DNA of 9,964 nt from a bacterium. Lineage in GTDB: Bacteria > Babelota > Babeliae > Babelales > Vermiphilaceae. A program made the position numbers and the translations under genes. Where the stretch lies: positions 1 through 9,964 of the forward strand of contig DAOUPL010000033.1 of the NCBI GenBank assembly GCA_030626185.1. Direction: 5' to 3'. Numbering within the stretch: the first letter of the stretch is position 1; each line of letters opens with the position of its first letter. The notes under the pieces were generated by a model. The model saw only the letters and a list, made by a program, of their open reading frames with translations, made no database searches and had not been told where the DNA came from. Shown piece after piece: positions 6,669-9,964 of the stretch.

Positions 6669-7468
6669 ACGTACACAACTGATGCGCGTTGCGATAAACG
6701 CTCAGTAAATTCTTCCATCTTAACGCGATACTTATCTTGTAATAATAAATATTCAATCTCTTGTTTGCGCTCGTCTATAGAGACAAGTTGTGCATCTTGT
6801 CGTTCTATAACTTTGTAATACACATCAACGCCATCATCGTTTGGTATTTTAATTTCTTTATTCAATTTAACTGTTAACAAAACTTTTTTGTCATCAGCAA
6901 GTTGTGTTTCTTCCAACCAAAATGGACTACCCCAAATAATTTGATCTTGTTTTTCTTCATGACGACCAATAGCCACAAAAATGTGCGCCTCAGTCGTTTC
7001 TGGATGTTCATCATAATATGTCTGAACTTCTTCTGGTGTTATCATCAAATGTGAACGAACTTCAAAATCAATATTGGTGTTAATTACTTGTAGACGACCA
7101 ATCTTTTCTACCAATCCATCATACGGAAGACCAAATTCAAGACCCATTTTTTCAATATCATCACGCGTCATATCGTGTTCTTCTTGAATTGCACGCAAAT
7201 AACGTTCAACTTGTTCTTCGCCACCCATGCCCTTTTTTTCACCATCTTGAAATAACAATTCTTGTACTGCTAGCTCTTCAAGATCAACTCTGTTGCCACC
7301 AAGATCTGGTGTTTCAACATCCACTTGTGTAATGACGCCAGTTTTTTCTGTTGTTGCAACAAGCGCAGAAGTTTCATCTATGCTTGCCCATTCATCATCC
7401 ATAACTACTCTGTCACCCTCTGCAACAACTGGGAAGAAAAATAATAACGCCAAAAGATAGATAATCAT
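6665..7468 (-). CDS. SurA-like periplasmic chaperone with reduced or lost PPIase domain
   Basis: A signal peptide (MIIYLLALLFFFPVVA) starts at ATG 7468; a TTG at 7474 would add two residues, but AGTGA fits the ATG with about 7 nt spacing. The n-region lacks the usual Lys/Arg in either case. From VDLEELAVQELLFQDGEKKG to ITPEEVQTYYDEHPE the protein follows the SurA/PrsA N-terminal helical chaperone pattern. In full-length relatives one or more parvulin domains of ~90-100 residues follow. Here only about 70 residues (HIFVAIGRHEE to VDVYYKVIER) remain before the C-terminal helix (ERKQEIEYLLLQDKYRVKMEEF), so the isomerase fold looks shrunken. Its role would be holding unfolded outer-membrane proteins, such as the barrel encoded nearby, during transit. 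Family assignment is by pattern and is moderately sure; loss of isomerase activity is inference. Confidence 0.65.
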   Translation of the reverse strand: MIIYLLALLFFFPVVAEGDRVVMDDEWASIDETSALVATTEKTGVITQVDVETPDLGGNRVDLEELAVQELLFQDGEKKGMGGEEQVERYLRAIQEEHDMTRDDIEKMGLEFGLPYDGLVEKIGRLQVINTNIDFEVRSHLMITPEEVQTYYDEHPETTEAHIFVAIGRHEEKQDQIIWGSPFWLEETQLADDKKVLLTVKLNKEIKIPNDDGVDVYYKVIERQDAQLVSIDERKQEIEYLLLQDKYRVKMEEFTERLSQRASVVYV

Positions 7469-7520
7469 ATTCAATTCACTTTTTATAACAAGAACTTAAA
7501 TAACTATTATTTAGCATAAC

Positions 7521-7553
7521 AAAAAAAGGGAACGCCTTCACGTTTATTCTCCC
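7521..7553 (-). terminator. Probable intrinsic terminator of the toxin-like cassette
   Basis: Read on the - strand, GGGAG...AACG-TGAAGG-CGTTCCC is followed directly by seven T. The stem pairs AACG with CGTT and GGG with CCC, with a left-side bulge. It sits 46 bp beyond the stop of the last cassette gene and before the SurA-like gene on the same strand, so it would separate the two units. The rest of the 7475-7598 spacer holds no gene that I can see. Confidence 0.55.
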
Positions 7554-7598
7554 ATCCATCTAAACTAGAAAATCACCCATCAATTTTTCTTTGCCATG

Positions 7599-7994
7599 TC
7601 ACAATTTATCAAACGGCGTTTCACTTGTTTCAATGGTATATTGATCATTTTCATATTTAATCATGATGTATTGAGGCATTGTTTTACATACTTTTTCTCG
7701 CCAGTCGTCAAGTAGTTGTACAAGTTGTTTTCGAGTTACCTGCACCTCTGTTGGGACTTTTTCTTCTGAAAGCATATCTCCCAAAATAATAATGTCGCCT
7801 TCTTTTTCTAAACACGTAATATTTCCAGAAACGGCATAACCTTGTGAATCATCTTGTATCCATTCTTGATATCCTGTTATATTCTGCAAAAGACAAAAAA
7901 CGTCAGATGATAAAAAATCACCTAATATATTCATTTTTATATCAGAAGCATCTTGATACATATAAGTTTTAAGTTTAGATAGATTCATTTTCAT
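7599..7994 (-). CDS. Hypothetical protein, candidate immunity protein, 131 aa
   Basis: Not recognised as a named family. No signal peptide or membrane segment, so probably cytoplasmic. It is acidic, with an N-terminal helical part and then alternating strands: QGYAVSGNITCLEKEGDIIILGDM, followed by a helix (RKQLVQLLDDWREKVCKTMP) and a final strand pair (QYIMIKYENDQYTIE). A beta stretch, then a helix ending in W-[RE]-K..., Pro, and a closing beta pair is a layout I associate with small immunity proteins of polymorphic toxin systems; this is resemblance only. ATG 7994 (alternative ATG two codons in) has no good Shine-Dalgarno nearby. It is third in the cassette, 20 nt after the 110-aa gene, with a terminator 46 bp beyond its stop. 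Confidence 0.6.
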   Translation of the reverse strand: MKMNLSKLKTYMYQDASDIKMNILGDFLSSDVFCLLQNITGYQEWIQDDSQGYAVSGNITCLEKEGDIIILGDMLSEEKVPTEVQVTRKQLVQLLDDWREKVCKTMPQYIMIKYENDQYTIETSETPFDKL

Positions 7995-8014
7995 AAATTT
8001 TATTTAATTTTTAC

Positions 8015-8347
8015 CTAAAGTGAGTATTTACCATTTTTAATCTGTTTAAAAAGATGATCCTTGTAATGATCAATATTGTCAAAATCCTGTACAAATTTAG
8101 ATAGATGATCAGGAATACCTATTTCATGTTTAAAAACTAAAGAAGCTAAAACCTCCTGTATCTTGTCTAGTAAATAAAAATACTCATCTGCAGTTTCAAT
8201 AGAAGGACATGATTCAATTTTGAGAAGAATGCATTTTATTTTTTGAGACAACAATGAAAGCTTTAATGCTAGGCTAGTTCCCACTTTCTCTAGATCCTTA
8301 GTTTCAATCTCTATTTCTTTTGGACATATAAATAAATTTTTTATCAA
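8015..8347 (-). CDS. Hypothetical helical protein, second cassette gene, 110 aa
   Basis: Not recognised. The start is TTG at 8347; there is no internal ATG near the N-terminus and AAGAGGA (8354-8360 read on the - strand) gives 7 nt spacing to it, so the TTG is well supported. The ribosome site lies in the last codons of the preceding 482-aa gene, whose stop is 1 nt away, indicating translational coupling. The product looks almost all helical (ALKLSLLSQKIKCILLKI; EYFYLLDKIQEVLASLVF), slightly acidic, with no signal peptide, and ends in a charged tail (HLFKQIKNGKYSL). Position and coupling make it the first candidate for an immunity protein or chaperone of the toxin-like product. Confidence 0.6.
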   Translation of the reverse strand: MIKNLFICPKEIEIETKDLEKVGTSLALKLSLLSQKIKCILLKIESCPSIETADEYFYLLDKIQEVLASLVFKHEIGIPDHLSKFVQDFDNIDHYKDHLFKQIKNGKYSL

Positions 8348-8348
8348 A

Positions 8349-9797
8349 TTATATCCTCTTTTTCATAATTGGTTGTATGTGACTTACTATTCTTGTTGTT
8401 GGATTATAAACCATTTCCCATCCATCTGAAAAGTATTTAAAAAAGCCTGAATAACCTGCTGGATCAGGTATAACTCTTATTGCATTATCTAGTATTGCTT
8501 TTGCAGTTAATGATGGGGCACCTCTACCACTCTTCCAAAGCTTATTATAGTAAAACTCAGTAAATTTAAAACTATTAACCTCATAATAACCATTCTTTAA
8601 AATTGCTTTACTTGTCTGATTAACACTATCAGCTATCTCTTTGACAACTTCTTTTGCAGCAGAACCAACTTCTCTCGCTTTTTCACGAAAATACATCGTA
8701 ACACCTTCTGCTGTTACAACAACATGTTCAATAGCTGGCTCCGCCATGAGGGATTCGATAATAGAATTCAGCAATGGCTTTATACGAGAGCATAATTTAA
8801 AACCAAGATCAAAAGCTTTGCCAATTAACACCCATTCAACAGCAAAAGCCGTAGTGTTTTTTGCAATGTCACGATTTGACGTCGCAGCTAGTTGTGCAGC
8901 ACACAAATTAATCATAAACTTGCACTGATCATTTAGTTCTTGTGAATATTTAAGTGTTCCAGGGTAATCGCCCGTTAACATTAAAAGGTCAAATTTTACT
9001 CGAATACCAACTACTTTGCCAATCGCTAAAAGTAAACTTCCGGCTCCATGGCAAAAATTTTGCATTGTTTCTATTGGATGCCGAACCACATTGCCAACAA
9101 ACGCTCCGGTATTATAAATCCCTTCTACAATTCCTTCAGCAACACCCTTTGCAATTTCTAATGCTTCGTGGCAAAAAGTTGACCATTTATTTGCAATTTC
9201 TTTTTCGTGATTAATGTTTGCTTCTATACCGATTGCGGCACCGTGCCCAACAGCATCGAGAAAAAATTGGCAATCAGGAGCTTGTTGATACACATCCGCA
9301 AGTTCTGATGCTTGTGAAAGTTGATCAACAAATTCTTTGTGACGATTGTATTCTAATATATCGTTAAACTTATAAGTAATTTGCTGTTTTGTGATATCGT
9401 ACGATTGTGCAAAATTAACAATTTGCTTATCAGCATTAGTTAACTGTAAAGTTGGTTGTTTTTGTGTTGATTCATTGTACCACTGAATTTCATCATGAAG
9501 ATTTTTTATTCGTCCTTGCAACCCCCATCGATACCAACTAAACATCCATCCAAAAAGTTTAGTTAATCCTGTTTTATTACGCGTTTTTTTATACAACACA
9601 GCAATTGCATCTTTATAACCAGGTAATTTTTTTGCGTAGTCTACAAATTCATCAGACATAAAAAGATGATGCTGTTCAAATATTTCTTCTTTAGAATATT
9701 TATAATAAGAAAAATACTCTTTCAATTGCGAAGCTGACAATGTAGAAAAATCTATTTGACGAGAATACGTTACTTGCGGCACTCTGCGTGCACACAT
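8349..9797 (-). CDS. Large toxin-like protein with a compact C-terminal domain, 482 aa
   Basis: Not assigned to a named family. The ATG at 9797 has only a weak upstream AGG, but no other usable start exists: the frame stays open 35 codons further to a TAG without ATG, GTG or TTG. Residues ~1-190 are charged and helical. Residues ~205-330 hold Gly/Ala-rich hydrophobic helices (AKGVAEGIVEGIYNTGAF, GAGSLLLAIGKVVGI) with an HPIET motif, like the pre-toxin linkers of polymorphic toxins. Residues ~390-478 form a separate tip: WKSGRG (421-426), a helix (SLTAKAILDNA), then strands VIPDP, GFFKYFSDGWEMVYNP and RIVSHIQPI with His473. One helix before several strands with His, Trp and basic residues suits small RNase toxins of the BECR type. 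That is inference. Two small genes follow in tight linkage. No signal peptide is present at this start. Confidence 0.6.
   Translation of the reverse strand: MCARRVPQVTYSRQIDFSTLSASQLKEYFSYYKYSKEEIFEQHHLFMSDEFVDYAKKLPGYKDAIAVLYKKTRNKTGLTKLFGWMFSWYRWGLQGRIKNLHDEIQWYNESTQKQPTLQLTNADKQIVNFAQSYDITKQQITYKFNDILEYNRHKEFVDQLSQASELADVYQQAPDCQFFLDAVGHGAAIGIEANINHEKEIANKWSTFCHEALEIAKGVAEGIVEGIYNTGAFVGNVVRHPIETMQNFCHGAGSLLLAIGKVVGIRVKFDLLMLTGDYPGTLKYSQELNDQCKFMINLCAAQLAATSNRDIAKNTTAFAVEWVLIGKAFDLGFKLCSRIKPLLNSIIESLMAEPAIEHVVVTAEGVTMYFREKAREVGSAAKEVVKEIADSVNQTSKAILKNGYYEVNSFKFTEFYYNKLWKSGRGAPSLTAKAILDNAIRVIPDPAGYSGFFKYFSDGWEMVYNPTTRIVSHIQPIMKKRI
8354..8360 (-). promoter_or_regulatory. Shine-Dalgarno within the toxin-like gene, deciding a TTG start
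   Basis: AAGAGGA on the - strand, made of the final Lys-Arg-Ile codons of the 482-aa gene, spaced 7 nt from the TTG at 8347. It is one of the strongest ribosome sites in the window and ties translation of the 110-aa protein to that of the toxin-like protein. Confidence 0.7.
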
Positions 9798-9836
9798 GCC
9801 TGAACAAAAATCAGAAGAATTGTTGTGATAATTATG

Positions 9837-9867
9837 TGTATAGCAAGAAGCACTTAGGTTTGCGCAA
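9837..9867 (-). promoter_or_regulatory. Candidate extended -10 promoter of the toxin-like cassette
   Basis: On the - strand TTGCGC and TATACA are 19 nt apart, and the -10 is preceded by TGC (extended TGnTATACA). Transcription would begin near 9830, giving about 33 nt of leader to the ATG at 9797, which agrees with the chosen start. Spacing is longer than ideal. Confidence 0.4.
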
Positions 9868-9868
9868 A
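9859..9868. promoter_or_regulatory. 10-bp perfect palindrome in the divergent promoter region
   Basis: TTTGCGCAAA, a perfect palindrome overlapping the -35 (TTGCGC) of the cassette promoter. Because it is palindromic it also supplies TTGCGC on the + strand, 19 nt before AATAAT (9885-9890), which could serve the divergent gene starting at 9924. A shared operator or shared -35 is possible; a palindrome this short can also arise by chance. Confidence 0.3.
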
Positions 9869-9910
9869 TTTTTAATTTTTGAACAATAATGATAAACTTT
9901 TTCTAAGTTA

Positions 9911-9920
9911 TAGGAGATGA
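9911..9920 (+). promoter_or_regulatory. Strong Shine-Dalgarno of the gene starting at 9924
   Basis: TAGGAGATGA contains AGGAGATGA, with GGAG ending 7 nt before the ATG at 9924. It is the best ribosome binding site in the window and shows that a real gene begins here even though only its first codons are visible. Confidence 0.75.
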
Positions 9921-9923
9921 TTT

Positions 9924-9964
9924 ATGTTATTGAGCTCTGATTTAAGAAAAAGAGTTATTTTGTC
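9924..9964 (+). CDS. Start of an unidentified gene leaving the window
   Basis: Thirteen complete codons are visible (MLLSSDLRKRVIL) after a strong Shine-Dalgarno. The rest is outside the window, so no family can be named. The first residues are not a signal peptide; Leu-rich with LRKR suggests a soluble helical start. The gene is divergent from the toxin-like cassette, with a 126-bp spacer between the two start codons. Confidence 0.65.
   Translation, partial: MLLSSDLRKRVIL

Noticed and set aside
7468..7474. TTG start at 7474 for the SurA-like gene
   Set aside because: The AGTGA ribosome site fits ATG 7468 better and the extra two residues add nothing to the signal peptide.
7475..7520. Promoter of the SurA-like gene
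   Set aside because: Several AT-rich hexamers occur on the - strand but no pair has acceptable spacing and match, so none is annotated.
8641..9214. Two + strand frames inside the toxin-like gene
   Set aside because: Fully antisense to a longer, coherent frame and without ribosome sites.

Overview
The window is AT-rich bacterial DNA, densely coded on both strands. It carries ordinary housekeeping genes (mreB, a ksgA/rsmA-type rRNA methyltransferase, glmU, an SbcD/Mre11-type nuclease) beside unfamiliar secreted or envelope proteins. A signal-peptide beta-barrel candidate ending in Phe, a SurA-like periplasmic chaperone and UDP-GlcNAc synthesis together indicate a Gram-negative-type envelope. 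Short spacers, frequent TTG/GTG starts, small secreted proteins of unknown family and a toxin-like cassette would fit a reduced, host-associated lineage such as Dependentiae (TM6). That placement is a guess from gene style; nothing in the window proves it.

Left part (1-722): the tail of an unidentified + strand gene is followed at once by a 38-codon remnant, then an intact 119-aa secreted protein whose last ~30 codons match that remnant. This is a tandem duplication with one decayed copy. A GC-rich, imperfectly palindromic element (702-734) closes the region and runs into the end of ksgA.

Middle part (723-3931): three - strand genes lie close together in the order outer-membrane barrel, mreB, ksgA, probably one transcript. 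A perfect TATAAT box and an adjacent perfect inverted repeat precede the first gene. From the same 199-bp spacer, glmU and an sbcD-like nuclease gene run on the + strand, overlapping by 4 nt (ATGA). The nuclease gene meets a convergent SurA-like gene, their stop codons sharing TTAA.

Right part (7475-9964): a probable terminator separates the SurA-like gene from a three-gene - strand cassette. Its first gene encodes a 482-aa protein with a helical/hydrophobic body and a compact C-terminal domain resembling polymorphic-toxin tips. Two small genes follow closely, the first 1 nt away with its Shine-Dalgarno inside the toxin-like gene, and look like immunity candidates. This cassette is the best candidate for something undescribed. 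A divergent + strand gene with a clear ribosome binding site starts at 9924 and leaves the window.

I saw no tRNA, rRNA, CRISPR array, insertion sequence or replication origin.
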